DNA of 64,000 nt from Streptomyces actinomycinicus (lineage in GTDB: Bacteria > Actinomycetota > Actinomycetes > Streptomycetales > Streptomycetaceae), in the NCBI RefSeq assembly GCF_016741775.1, contig NZ_JAERRK010000003.1, forward strand, positions 248,001 through 312,000, given 5' to 3'. The notes beneath the pieces are model-generated. The model searched no databases. It saw nothing but the letters and a program-made list of their open reading frames with translations, and was not told the DNA's origin. Position numbers and translations under genes: made by a program. Below are positions 1-7,655 of this stretch, one piece after another (position 1 is the stretch's first letter; each line of letters starts with the position of its first letter).

Positions 1-35
1 GGAGCCCTGCCGCCCCTCTCGGCAAGCCGCCAGAT

Positions 36-50
36 CTGACATACCGTCAG
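36..50. promoter_or_regulatory. TetR-type operator, copy 1 (CTGAC-N5-GTCAG)
   Basis: Perfect inverted repeat CTGAC ATACC GTCAG, flanked by further symmetric bases (GATCTGAC / GTCAGATC). It ends four bases before the DoxX start codon. The hexamer TACCGT inside it (42-47) fits a -10 box and lies 7 nt before the ATG, so the transcript is probably leaderless and repression would be direct. The same 15-mer recurs at other catabolic promoters in the window. Confidence 0.75.
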
Positions 51-54
51 ATCC

Positions 55-504
55 ATGGATGCGATATGGCTGGACGGCGCCGAGTGGCTGGCGGTGCTGC
101 GCATCGGCCTCGGCCTGTGGTGGCTGGAGAGCTGGCGGCACAAGGACAAGAAGGCCTGGTTCGAGCGGGGCAGCGGCATCACGTGGGCGGCGGAGATCGC
201 CGGGAAACACCGCTGGGCACCGGTGCGCACGGGCTTCGAGACGGTCGTGAAGCCGTACCCGAAGCTGATGGCGTACGTCGTCGCCTACGCCGAACTCTCC
301 CTCGGACTGGGCCTGATCCTCGGCTTCCTGACCCCGGTGGCCCTGCTCGGCGGGCTGCTGCTGAACGCGGTCTACTTCGTCCTCATGATCCACGACTGGG
401 CGGAGCAGGGCCAGAACTCGATGATGGCGCTGATCTCGCTGGTCGGCTTCTTCGGGATGGCCTGGCAGACGTGGTCGGTGGACGCATGGCTCGGGTGGTT
501 CTGA
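55..504 (+). CDS. DoxX-family small membrane protein
   Basis: A 149-residue integral membrane protein of the DoxX type. Hydrophobic segments lie at about residues 12-25, 72-110 (two spans around a short turn at FLTPVALLGG) and 120-140, with charged loops between. Family members are membrane subunits linked to redox or quinone functions, but the exact reaction here cannot be read from the sequence. The ATG follows operator copy 1 with no Shine-Dalgarno room, consistent with a leaderless mRNA. It overlaps the next gene as TGATG, so the two are translationally coupled. Regulon membership with acyl-CoA catabolic genes suggests an accessory role in substrate handling; that is inference. Confidence 0.8.
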   Translation: MDAIWLDGAEWLAVLRIGLGLWWLESWRHKDKKAWFERGSGITWAAEIAGKHRWAPVRTGFETVVKPYPKLMAYVVAYAELSLGLGLILGFLTPVALLGGLLLNAVYFVLMIHDWAEQGQNSMMALISLVGFFGMAWQTWSVDAWLGWF

Positions 505-917
505 TGGGCGGCCCGCGGCACGACGTCCCGGAGGCCGACGCCTTCACCCGCCCCTACTGGGAGGCGGCGGCCGAGGGCCGGCTGCTGATCCGCCGCTGCG
601 GCGCCTGCGGCCGGGCCCACCACTACCCGCGGGAGTTCTGCCCGCACTGCTGGAGCGAGGAGGTCACCTGGGAGGAGGCGGGCGGCCGGGCCGTGCTCTA
701 CACCTGGTCCACGGTCCACCACAACGACCTCCCCCCGTTCGGCGACCGCACCCCCTACGTGGCCGCGGTGGTCGACCTGGCGGAGGGGCCGAGGATGATG
801 ACGGAGGTGGTGGACTGCGCCGAGGCGGAGCTGGCCGCCGGGATGCCACTCGGGGTGACCTTCCGGGAGGGCGTACCGGTGTTCGCTCCGGGGGGCGGGG
901 CCCGGTCACGACCGTGA
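504..917 (+). CDS. DUF35 OB-fold / zinc-ribbon protein
   Basis: A 137-residue protein with the DUF35 layout. An N-terminal helix (FTRPYWEAAAEGRL) leads into a zinc ribbon with CGAC and CPHC pairs at about residues 32-48, then an OB-fold (YTWSTVHH, TPYVAAVVDL). DUF35 proteins are obligate partners of thiolase-fold enzymes in steroid and acyl-CoA catabolism, for example the Ltp2-DUF35 aldolase. The start is the ATG overlapping the DoxX stop. Its thiolase-like partner could be the gene at 1785-2957, which carries the same operator although on the other strand. A second DUF35 gene lies at 11553-11960. Confidence 0.85.
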   Translation: MGGPRHDVPEADAFTRPYWEAAAEGRLLIRRCGACGRAHHYPREFCPHCWSEEVTWEEAGGRAVLYTWSTVHHNDLPPFGDRTPYVAAVVDLAEGPRMMTEVVDCAEAELAAGMPLGVTFREGVPVFAPGGGARSRP

Positions 918-924
918 CCGCCCC

Positions 925-1593
925 TCACGGCCACAGCAGGGACCGGCTCCAGCCGAAGCCCGTGCTGCGGTACTCCAGCCGCACGTGCCGCCGTTCGGCG
1001 TCCCCCTGGAAGAACTCCACGGTCTCCGGGCGCAGCCGGTACAGGGTCCAGGTCGGCGACGGCTCGTCCGGGTTCTTCCGGGCCCGCTCCCAGGCCGCCT
1101 CCGAGGCCTGCCGCAACTCGTCCACCGAGGACAGGTCCTCGCTCTGCCGGCCGGTCAGCGCGGCGGCCAGCGCGCCCGTGGAGCGCGCGTGCAGGTCGGC
1201 CTGGCTCTCCTCGGACGGCGCCGCCACGACCGGTCCCCGCAGCCGCACCTGGCGGCCCAGCGCCGGCCAGTAGAAGGCGAGGGCCGCATGCGGCCGGGCG
1301 CTGAGTGCGCGGCCCTTGCGGCTGGTGGCGTGCGAGGCGAAGGCCCAGCCGTCCGCGTCGGCCCCGTGCAGCATCACGATCCGTACGTCCGGCCTGCCCT
1401 CCTCGTCCACGGTCGCCAGCGACATGGTGTGCGGCTCCGGCTGCCCGGCGGCCACCGCCTCCGCGAACCAGCTCGTGAACAGGGCCAGCGGGGTGGGCGG
1501 GGCGGTCTCCGGATCGAAGGGCCGCAGCCGGGTCACCCCGGGTTCCCAGACCCGCAGCGACAGGAGCAGTTCGTGGAGATCCTTTTGTGCCAT
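925..1593 (-). CDS. Pyridoxamine 5'-phosphate oxidase family protein
   Basis: A 222-residue flavin-binding split-barrel protein. The PNPOx hallmarks are visible: MSLATVDEEGRPDVRIVMLHG near residue 58, FASHATSRKGRAL, the LxGPV strand, and a C-terminal dimerisation region ending in a WTLYRLRPETVEFFQG motif with basic residues. Bona fide PdxH enzymes make pyridoxal 5'-phosphate from pyridoxine or pyridoxamine phosphate using FMN. This length matches PdxH, and the C-terminal RLRPxxVEFxQG segment is typical of the true oxidase. The gene opens at the ATG at 1593; the open frame continues upstream, but that part lacks family sequence. It runs convergent to the DUF35 gene, with seven bases between the stops. 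Confidence 0.85.
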   Translation of the reverse strand: MAQKDLHELLLSLRVWEPGVTRLRPFDPETAPPTPLALFTSWFAEAVAAGQPEPHTMSLATVDEEGRPDVRIVMLHGADADGWAFASHATSRKGRALSARPHAALAFYWPALGRQVRLRGPVVAAPSEESQADLHARSTGALAAALTGRQSEDLSSVDELRQASEAAWERARKNPDEPSPTWTLYRLRPETVEFFQGDAERRHVRLEYRSTGFGWSRSLLWP

Positions 1594-1692
1594 GGGGCGA
1601 GTATCACCCGCGCCGGGCGGCGCACTCCGGTCCTCGCACGGCATGTGCCGGAGACGGTCGCGCCCCGTGCCCCCCGGGTCCCCCCACGACAC

Positions 1693-1835
1693 CGCCCACG
1701 ACGTCGTCCCCGCCCGGGCACGACGGGTCGCCGGGAGCAGAACCGTTCTCCGGAGCCGGGGCGGATCGTCCTCCGCCCACGACGTCACCCCCGCCCGAGC
1801 ACCACGGTCGCCGAGGAGCAGAACCAGCCTCCGGT
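1693..1835. repeat. Degenerate duplication of the thiolase 3' end
   Basis: Two 62-bp segments, 1693-1754 and 1774-1835, align at roughly four of five bases with two single-base gaps (for example CGCCCACGACGTC and GGAGCAGAACC in both). The right copy encodes the last residues and stop of the thiolase-like gene. The left copy lies just past the stop and is noncoding. It reads as a partial tandem duplication that has drifted. Confidence 0.6.
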
Positions 1836-2957
1836 CGCGGACGCCACGCCCAGCCTGGGCAGCCTTCCGTCGCGGCCCCGCACCTGGCGTTCCCCGGCCT
1901 CCCCGCGCAGCTGCCGTACCGCCTCCACCAGCAGGAACAGCCCGCGCATCCCCGGGTGCTGGGCCGACAGCCCGCCGCCGTCCGTGTTGACCGGCAGCTC
2001 GCCGCCCCGGACCAGCAGCCGGCCCTTCTCCACGAAGGCCCCGCCCTCGCCCTTGCCGCAGAAACCCAGGTCCTCCAGGGTCACCAGGGTCATGTAGGTG
2101 AAGGCGTCGTAGATCTCGGCGAAGTCGACGTCCGCCGGGGCCACCCCGGCACGCTCGAAGGCGAGCCGGCCGCTCACCGCCGCCGGGGACACGGTGAAGT
2201 CGGGCCACTCGGACATCGCCGCGTGCGAGACGTGCTCGCCGGTGCCGAGGATCCAGACCGGGGCCGTACGGCAGTCCCGTACGTACTCCTCGGCCGCCAG
2301 CAGGACCGCCGCGCCGCCGTCGGAGCGCGGGCAGCAGTGCAGCCTGGTGAAGGGGTCGGCGATCAACGGGCCGGACAGCACGTCCTCGACCGTGATCGGG
2401 TCGCGGAACATCGCCTCCGGGTTCAGGGCCGCGTTCGCCCTCGCCTGGACGGCCACCTCGGCCAGCTGCTCGATCGTCGTGCCGTACTCGGTCATGTGCC
2501 GGCGGGCCGCCATCGCGTACTTGGCGATCAGCGTGTGGCCGTAGGGCACTTCGAACTGGAGGGGGCCGCGGGAGCCGAAGGACAGGTTCCCGGTGCGGCG
2601 GCCCGCCTTGACGTCCGCCCGTGCGGTCGAGCCGTACGCCAGCAGTACGGCGTTCGCGTGGCCCGCCGCTATCGCGTCCGCCGCGTGCGCCGCCATGACC
2701 TCCCAGGTCGCCCCGCCGACCGAGGTGGAGTCCACCCAGGTCGGCCTGAGGCCCAGGTACTCCGCGACCTCGACCGGGGCCAGCGTGCCGAGGCCCGCCG
2801 AGGCGAAGCCGTCGACGCGGGCGCGGCCCAGGCCGGCGTCCGCCAGGGCGCGGCGGGCGGCCTGGGCGTGCAGGGCGTACGGCGTCGCGTCGTCCACGCG
2901 TCCGCAGTCGGAGAGGGCCACGCCGACCACGGCGACTTTCCTGCTCCCTGGCTTCAT
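1785..2957 (-). CDS. Thiolase-fold protein (lipid-transfer/SCP2-thiolase-like)
   Basis: A 390-residue protein with the thiolase fold of the non-decarboxylating acyl-CoA group: VGVALSDCG at the start, a central HCCPRSDGGAAVLLA, EIYDAFTYMTL, then the NTDGGGLSAQHPG loop that keeps the active-site His. At the position of the nucleophilic Cys the sequence is SVGGATWE, with no Cys. Such Cys-less members with DUF35 partners act as retro-aldolases (Ltp2) rather than thiolases, so I infer a C-C lyase or condensing role. The ATG lies 8 nt after a TACCGT -10 box inside operator copy 2, again suggesting a leaderless mRNA. The upstream region is shared divergently with the acyl-CoA dehydrogenase. Confidence 0.8.
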   Translation of the reverse strand: MKPGSRKVAVVGVALSDCGRVDDATPYALHAQAARRALADAGLGRARVDGFASAGLGTLAPVEVAEYLGLRPTWVDSTSVGGATWEVMAAHAADAIAAGHANAVLLAYGSTARADVKAGRRTGNLSFGSRGPLQFEVPYGHTLIAKYAMAARRHMTEYGTTIEQLAEVAVQARANAALNPEAMFRDPITVEDVLSGPLIADPFTRLHCCPRSDGGAAVLLAAEEYVRDCRTAPVWILGTGEHVSHAAMSEWPDFTVSPAAVSGRLAFERAGVAPADVDFAEIYDAFTYMTLVTLEDLGFCGKGEGGAFVEKGRLLVRGGELPVNTDGGGLSAQHPGMRGLFLLVEAVRQLRGEAGERQVRGRDGRLPRLGVASATGGWFCSSATVVLGRG

Positions 2958-2962
2958 GGAAT

Positions 2963-2977
2963 CTGACGGTACATCAG
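2963..2977. promoter_or_regulatory. TetR-type operator, copy 2
   Basis: CTGAC GGTAC ATCAG, one mismatch from CTGAC-N5-GTCAG, with extra symmetry ATCTGA/TCAGAT. It ends five bases before the thiolase-like start codon and overlaps its inferred -10 box. Confidence 0.7.
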
Positions 2978-3035
2978 ATATGGGGCCGGGCGGCAGGTGT
3001 CGCGGGTATGGGCATCCCTCCGCCGGACCCTTAAC

Positions 3036-3050
3036 ATGACGGGCCGTCAG
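3036..3050. promoter_or_regulatory. TetR-type operator, copy 3
   Basis: ATGAC GGGCC GTCAG, one mismatch. It lies 21 bp before the acyl-CoA dehydrogenase start and overlaps a candidate -10 box TAACAT (3032-3037). With copy 2 it controls the divergent promoters of the two catabolic genes. Confidence 0.7.
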
Positions 3051-3071
3051 ATCGCGCGGGAAGGATCAGCC

Positions 3072-4256
3072 ATGGACACGCGCCTCAGCCCCGAGCAGGA
3101 CGAGATCCGCCGGACCCTGCGCGAGCTGCTGCGCAGACGCTGCGGCCCGGCCGAGCTGCGGGCCGCCGTGGAGACGCCCGCCGGACACGACCCCCTCCTG
3201 TGGTCCGCCCTCGCCGACCGGCTCGGACTGCCGGGGCTGGCGCTCCCGGAGGCGTACGGCGGGGTCGGCTGCTCGGTCACCGAGCTGGCCCTGGCCTGCG
3301 AGGAGACGGGCCGGTTCCTCGTGCCCTCGCCGCTGCTCGCCACCTCCGTCCTCACCGCCCCGCTGATCCTCGCCCTCGGCACCGAGGCCCAGCGTGCCGG
3401 GCTGCTCCCGCGCATCGCCGCCGGAGCCCTCACCGCCGCCCTCGCCGTCGCCGGGCCCGCCCTCACCACCGCCCTCGCCCTGACCGGCGGGAACGACGGC
3501 TACAGCGCCGGCGGCGGACGGGCCGGCGGGGTGCAGGCACGGCGGGCGGAGGGCGGCTGGCGGTTGTACGGCGAGGTGGAGCAGGTGCTGGACGGGCACA
3601 CCGCCGGACTGCTGCTCGTCGCCGCGCACACCGGCGGGTACGCCCGGTCGCGCACGCTGCTGTTCCTGGTGCCGGGGGATACGGCCGGGGCGGTACGGAC
3701 CCGGCAGACCGCCCTGGACGCCACCCGCCCGCAGGCACGCGTCCAACTGCGCGACACCCCGGCCGAGTTGCTCGGGTCCGAGGAGACGGACGTACGGCCC
3801 GCCCTCGCCGCACTCGGCGACCGCGTCGCCGCCGTGCTCGCCGCCGAGGCCGTCGGGGCGGCCGACCGGGTGCTGGAGCGGACCGTGGAGTACGCCGGGC
3901 AGCGGATGCAGTTCGGGCGGCCCATCGGGTCCTTCCAGGCCGTGAAGCACCGGCTGGCGGACGTGTACGTGGGGGTGCAGGCGGCACGGTCGGCCGCGTA
4001 CTACGCCGCCTGGGCGGCCGGCCACGGGCAGCGGGCCGGCGCGCTCGCGCTCGCCCAGGCGCTGGAGGCGCTGCGCCGCGCCGCCGCCGAGGGTGTCCAG
4101 CTGCACGGCGGGATCGGGTTCACCTGGGAGCACGACGCCCACCTGTACTTCAAGCGGGCGGCCGGGGACGAACTGCTGTTCGGGCCCGTGCACCGGCTGC
4201 GGGACCGGGCCGCCGAGACGGCGGAGCTGTTCACGGGAGCGGAGGTGGCGGTGTGA
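3072..4256 (+). CDS. Acyl-CoA dehydrogenase (FadE type)
   Basis: A 394-residue FAD-dependent acyl-CoA dehydrogenase. The N-terminal helical domain includes LGLPGLALPEAYGG, a middle beta domain follows, and the C-terminal helical domain has the hallmark run RMQFGRPIGSFQAVKHRLAD at about residues 278-297 and QLHGGIGFTWEHDAHLYFKRA near the end. It would oxidise an acyl-CoA at C2-C3 and pass electrons to ETF. The ATG at 3072 is chosen for the preceding GGGAAGG ribosome site. It is short relative to classical FadE subunits, and steroid-type FadE proteins often work as heteromers of two such short subunits. No second FadE is nearby. The next gene overlaps by GTGA. Confidence 0.9.
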   Translation: MDTRLSPEQDEIRRTLRELLRRRCGPAELRAAVETPAGHDPLLWSALADRLGLPGLALPEAYGGVGCSVTELALACEETGRFLVPSPLLATSVLTAPLILALGTEAQRAGLLPRIAAGALTAALAVAGPALTTALALTGGNDGYSAGGGRAGGVQARRAEGGWRLYGEVEQVLDGHTAGLLLVAAHTGGYARSRTLLFLVPGDTAGAVRTRQTALDATRPQARVQLRDTPAELLGSEETDVRPALAALGDRVAAVLAAEAVGAADRVLERTVEYAGQRMQFGRPIGSFQAVKHRLADVYVGVQAARSAAYYAAWAAGHGQRAGALALAQALEALRRAAAEGVQLHGGIGFTWEHDAHLYFKRAAGDELLFGPVHRLRDRAAETAELFTGAEVAV

Positions 4257-4738
4257 AGGCCGGCGCAGGCGTACGGTTCGTGCAGAAGGCGTCCTCCACC
4301 CGGGCCTTCGCCAAGGTCGCCCCGCACGTCGTCCCGGCCCTCGACCGTGCCGTGCACCGGCTCACCCGGGGCCGGGTCCTGCTCAGCAGCCGGATGCTGC
4401 CCGGCGTGGTCCTCACCTCCACCGGCGCCCGCACCGGACAGCCCCGCCGCACCCCGCTGGCCTGCATGCCCGAGGCGGACGGCCGGAGCTGGATCCTCGT
4501 CGGCTCCAACTTCGGCCGCACCGGTCACCCCGCCTGGACCCACAACCTCCTCGCCCACCCGGCCGCCTCGGTCAGCTGGAAGGGCCGGGACATCCCGGTC
4601 ACGGCCAGGCTCCTTTCGGGGAAGGAACGGGCCGCCGTATGGCGGGCGCTGCTGGAGTTCTGGCCGCCGTACGCCACCTATCAGGCCCGGGTGGAGCGGG
4701 AGATCAGGGTCTTCCGGCTGACGCGCGGGCAGGGCTGA
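4253..4738 (+). CDS. Deazaflavin (F420)-dependent nitroreductase family protein
   Basis: A 161-residue split-beta-barrel protein of the Ddn/FDOR-A type. Recognisable are LTSTGARTGQPRRTPL, the WILVGSNFGRTGHPAWTHNLLAHP block that forms the F420 site, and PPYATYQARVEREIRVFRL at the C-terminus. Family members use reduced F420 to reduce quinones, nitroaromatics or enones. The GTG start overlaps the acyl-CoA dehydrogenase stop, so it is translationally coupled and presumably under operator copy 3. A paralogue lies at 31141-31536, and the F420 biosynthesis gene fbiC is at 35589. Confidence 0.88.
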   Translation: MKAGAGVRFVQKASSTRAFAKVAPHVVPALDRAVHRLTRGRVLLSSRMLPGVVLTSTGARTGQPRRTPLACMPEADGRSWILVGSNFGRTGHPAWTHNLLAHPAASVSWKGRDIPVTARLLSGKERAAVWRALLEFWPPYATYQARVEREIRVFRLTRGQG

Positions 4739-4744
4739 GGCCGG

Positions 4745-5362
4745 TCAGAGCGTGGCCAGCCGTTCCACCAGCAGCAGTGCGCCGATCCCCAGCATCGCCG
4801 CCCCCGAGGTCCGCGTCACCGCACGGGCCGCCACCGGCCTAGCGGCGAGCAGTGCGCGCGACAAGGCGCCGACCGTGAGGTAGACGGCCGCGCAGGCGGC
4901 CATGTTGAGCACGCCGAGGACTGCCGTCTGGGCGGGGACGGGCAGGTGGGAGCCGTGCAGGGTGAGGAACTGGGGGAGCACGGAGAGGTAGAGCAGCAGG
5001 CCCTTGGGGTTGAGGCCGCTGATCGTGGCGCCGCGCAGGAAGGGACGCCGGTCGTCAGCGGTCGCGCCCGCCGTGCCGGGGACCGCCGGCCGGCGCAGCA
5101 CGCTCCAGCCGAGCCAGAGCAGATAGCCCGCGCCCGCCACGGTCAGGGCCGTCAGCAGCCGGGGCGAACCCGCGACCAGTACCGCGAGGCCGGCCGTCGC
5201 CAGGACCGTGTGCAGGGCATAGCCGCAGACCAGGCCCGCGACCGCGCGCGGGACCGAGCTGCCGCGCAGGGCGGTCGCGATGACGTACGCCCAGTCGGCG
5301 CCCGGCACGCACACCAGCAGCAGGTCCACGGCGAGGAAGGAGAAGAGCAGTCCCGGATCCAT
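4745..5362 (-). CDS. LysE/RhtB-family amino acid exporter
   Basis: A 205-residue polytopic membrane protein of the LysE type. It has the N-terminal PGADWAYVIATALRG signature (family PGP...) at about residues 19-33, then six hydrophobic segments, and SGLNPKGLLLYLSVLPQF in the middle, typical of RhtB proteins. It would export amino acids or analogues by proton antiport. The ATG at 5362 sits divergent to an Lrp/AsnC regulator across an 82-bp region holding an inverted repeat, the usual LysE-regulator arrangement. It converges with the nitroreductase gene, leaving six bases between stops. Confidence 0.88.
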   Translation of the reverse strand: MDPGLLFSFLAVDLLLVCVPGADWAYVIATALRGSSVPRAVAGLVCGYALHTVLATAGLAVLVAGSPRLLTALTVAGAGYLLWLGWSVLRRPAVPGTAGATADDRRPFLRGATISGLNPKGLLLYLSVLPQFLTLHGSHLPVPAQTAVLGVLNMAACAAVYLTVGALSRALLAARPVAARAVTRTSGAAMLGIGALLLVERLATL

Positions 5363-5405
5363 ACCGGGGACATTAGGCGTGAATGGCCCGAAAGTGTTCC
5401 TGAAG

Positions 5406-5434
5406 TTTGCTCGTGATCTCGTACTCTGAGCAAA
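5406..5434. promoter_or_regulatory. Inverted repeat between the LysE and Lrp genes
   Basis: TTTGCTC and GAGCAAA form a perfect 7-bp inverted repeat separated by 15 bp, with outer GAAG/CTTC also symmetric. It lies in the divergent promoter region, 10 bp before the Lrp start. Lrp/AsnC proteins bind such AT-flanked imperfect palindromes, so this is a likely operator for both genes. Confidence 0.6.
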
Positions 5435-5444
5435 TATCTTCTTC

Positions 5445-5897
5445 ATGGACGACGTGGACCGGAAAATCCTTGCCGAGCTGCAGCAGGACGGGCGGCTGAC
5501 CGTGACCGAGCTGGCCGCCCGGGTGCGGCTCAGCGTCTCGCCCTGCCACCGGCGGCTGCGCGAGCTGGAGCGGTCCGGCGCCATCCAGGGATACCGGGCG
5601 CAGGTCGACCCGGCGGCACTCGGGCTGAACTTCGAGGCGCTGGTCTTCGTGTCCATGCGGCAGGAGGACCGGGACACGGTCGTCGAGTTCGAGCGGGCCG
5701 TCAGCGAACTGGATCACGTGCTGGACGCCCAGCGGCTGTTCGGGGAGCCGGACTACCTGCTCCGGGTCGCCACCGCCGACCTGGCCGCCTTCCAGCGGCT
5801 GTACGACGAGCGGCTGGCCACCCTGCCGGGGGTGCAGCGGCTGACGTCGACGCTGGTGATGAAGCACGTGGTGCGGGACCGGCCGTTGCCCGCGTAG
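5445..5897 (+). CDS. Lrp/AsnC-family transcriptional regulator
   Basis: A 150-residue regulator. The N-terminal winged helix-turn-helix (DDVDRKILAELQQDGRLTVTELA, SPCHRRLRELERSGAIQGY) occupies about residues 1-62. A RAM/AsnC effector domain (FEALVFVSMR ... GEPDYLLRVATADLAAFQ) follows. It probably senses an amino acid and controls the divergent LysE exporter and itself through the inverted repeat at 5406-5434. The ATG has no clear ribosome site, so it may be leaderless. A strong bidirectional hairpin terminates the gene. Confidence 0.92.
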   Translation: MDDVDRKILAELQQDGRLTVTELAARVRLSVSPCHRRLRELERSGAIQGYRAQVDPAALGLNFEALVFVSMRQEDRDTVVEFERAVSELDHVLDAQRLFGEPDYLLRVATADLAAFQRLYDERLATLPGVQRLTSTLVMKHVVRDRPLPA

Positions 5898-5899
5898 AC

Positions 5900-5936
5900 G
5901 GCAGGCGGTGGCTCATCGGATGAACCACCGCCTGCC
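5900..5936. terminator. Bidirectional hairpin between Lrp and TetR genes
   Basis: A perfect 12-bp stem, GGCAGGCGGTGG with CCACCGCCTGCC, and a 13-nt loop. It lies three bases after the Lrp stop and downstream of the convergent TetR gene, so it can serve both. Confidence 0.75.
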
Positions 5937-5980
5937 AGACAGGACTTGGAACCTGGAAAAAAGGGGGCGCGCGCCGCGGG

Positions 5981-6628
5981 CTACTTGGCCGGCTTCTTGC
6001 CGGTCACCCCGAGGTGCACCAACAGCGCCAGATTCGGCTTGAGTTCGGCCTGCTTCACGCCCCAGGAGGAGAAGCCCTTCTGGTGGGAGGCCACTGCCGC
6101 GAGCATCGCGACCAGCGAGCCGGCCACCGCCGCCGGGTTCACGTCCTTGTCGACGCGGCCCTTGGACTGGAGTTCCGCGATGGAGTCCGCCAGGGAGTTG
6201 TTGACCGAGTTCAGGATCTTCATGCGGAGCTTGTAGAACCGTTTGTCCCCCTCGGCCGCGCCGAGGTCAACCACGCGCAGGATGGCGTCGTGCTTCTTCC
6301 AGAACTCCAGGAATCCGTCGACCAGTTCCTGGGCGGTCTGCCAGCCCGACTTGCCGGCCCAGGTGCGTCCTTCGAGGAGTTCGGTCAATCCCGCGCCCTC
6401 GGCCGCCATCTGCTCGGCGATCTCCAGGACGGCGCCTTCGACGTCCGGGAAGTACTGGTAGAAGGTCGCGGGCGAAGTGCCCGCCTTCCGGGCGACATCG
6501 ATGACCTTGACGTCCCGGTACGGGGAGGAGCTGAGCATCTCGCTGAGGCAGTCGAGCAGCTTCTGCCGGGTCGCCTGCCCACGTCGACCGGCCACGCGGC
6601 CGTCGACGGTACGCACTTGTCCTGTCAT
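5981..6628 (-). CDS. TetR-family regulator (candidate regulon repressor)
   Basis: A 215-residue TetR protein. The helix-turn-helix is at about residues 18-65 (RQKLLDCLSEMLSSSPYRDVKVIDVARKAGTSPATFYQYF as separate helices) and a ligand-binding helical domain follows. Its start codon lies inside a near-match (6622-6636, one mismatch) to the CTGAC-N5-GTCAG operator. Upstream, TAAGCT lies 6 nt before the ATG, suggesting an autoregulated leaderless transcript. It is the only TetR protein encoded in the window, so I infer that it is the repressor of the dispersed catabolic regulon; the ligand may be an acyl-CoA intermediate. Position beside the VOC gene and afsK matches the S. coelicolor gene order as I recall it. 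Confidence 0.88.
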   Translation of the reverse strand: MTGQVRTVDGRVAGRRGQATRQKLLDCLSEMLSSSPYRDVKVIDVARKAGTSPATFYQYFPDVEGAVLEIAEQMAAEGAGLTELLEGRTWAGKSGWQTAQELVDGFLEFWKKHDAILRVVDLGAAEGDKRFYKLRMKILNSVNNSLADSIAELQSKGRVDKDVNPAAVAGSLVAMLAAVASHQKGFSSWGVKQAELKPNLALLVHLGVTGKKPAK

Positions 6629-6636
6629 GCCGTCAG
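6622..6636. promoter_or_regulatory. TetR-type operator near-match over the tetR start
   Basis: CTGTC ATGCC GTCAG differs at one base from CTGAC-N5-GTCAG. It covers the TetR start codon and inferred transcription start, an expected place for autorepression. Confidence 0.5.
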
Positions 6637-6750
6637 CTTACCGAGGGGTGATCGGAGCGCGATTCGGCCGACTGCAAATGGGGTGCACGGGGACGGCGGG
6701 GGTGGTGTGCCTGGTCTGCGGGGTGCGCGCGGCCCGGTTACTTTGGCGGC

Positions 6751-7485
6751 ATGGCCGAAAACAGGGCATCTGCCGACGAAGAGGTGTACCAGGAGGGCGT
6801 CCCTTGCTGGGTGGACGTACAGCTGCCCGACGTCGAGGCGGGCAAGCGGTTCTACGGTGAGCTCTTCGGGTGGACCTTCGAGGCGTCGTACGGCTCCTCG
6901 GTGTGGGCCCTGCTGGACGGCGACCGCGTCGCCTCGCTGGCCCCCAAGACGGACGGCCGCATGCCCACCGTCTGGACGGTGTCCTTCGCGACCGCGGACG
7001 CCGGGGCCCTCGGCCGGCGGATCACGGCGGGCGGCGGCCAGGTCGTCATGGCGCCGTTCCCGGTCGGCGAACTCGGCACCGCGGCCCTCGCCGCCGACCC
7101 CGAGGGCGCGGTGTTCGGACTGTGGCAGCCCGGCACCCACCGCGGCTTCGGGCGGCGGCACGCACCCGGCACCTTCGTCTGGGCGCAGCTGTACACCCGG
7201 GACACCGCCGGGGCCAACGTCTTCTACGGCGGCCTCTTCCACGACGCCCTGTTCGGCACCGATACCGAGCCCGACTTCGGCCGCGCGGACGTCACCGAGG
7301 TGTTCCCGGCCGAGATGCCCCCGCACTTCGTCACCCACTTCCGGGTCACCGACCTGGCGGACGCCCTCGGGACGGTGCAGCGGCTCGGCGGGCGGGTGCA
7401 GGCGCCACCCTTCGAGACGTCGTACGGACGAGTGGCCGTCGTCACCGACAATCAGGGGGCGTCGTTCGCACTGTTGCAGCGCTGA
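6751..7485 (+). CDS. VOC (glyoxalase-fold) family protein, two domains
   Basis: A 244-residue protein of two tandem VOC domains, about residues 15-120 and 130-244. Each opens with a short strand and a xxFYGxLFGW-type helix ([30 protein letters not shown]) and ends in a [11 protein letters not shown] or [11 protein letters not shown] strand. This is the arrangement of the mycobacterial 27-kDa antigen CFP30B type. The metal ligands of true glyoxalase I are not evident, so the activity is unknown. A TACTTT box 6 nt before the ATG suggests a leaderless mRNA, divergent from the TetR gene. Confidence 0.88.
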   Translation: MAENRASADEEVYQEGVPCWVDVQLPDVEAGKRFYGELFGWTFEASYGSSVWALLDGDRVASLAPKTDGRMPTVWTVSFATADAGALGRRITAGGGQVVMAPFPVGELGTAALAADPEGAVFGLWQPGTHRGFGRRHAPGTFVWAQLYTRDTAGANVFYGGLFHDALFGTDTEPDFGRADVTEVFPAEMPPHFVTHFRVTDLADALGTVQRLGGRVQAPPFETSYGRVAVVTDNQGASFALLQR

Positions 7486-7655
7486 ATCGTCCGCTTTGGC
7501 ATGAGACACCCCGATTTCTCACCGGGTTCGCAACCAGCCGCCCGGCCAGGAAGAATCAGGGTGCGTGCCGCCGAGGCGGTGCGGTGGTGAGACGCTGCAC
7601 TTCGGTCGCGTACATATGGAGAGTGGCGCGGCTCGTACGGGGAGGTGGCAGGCAA

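Noticed and set aside
925..2208. A long minus-strand frame joining the PNPOx gene to upstream sequence
   Set aside because: Only the part from 1593 has family similarity. The upstream part is out of frame with the thiolase-like gene and crosses the duplicated segment.
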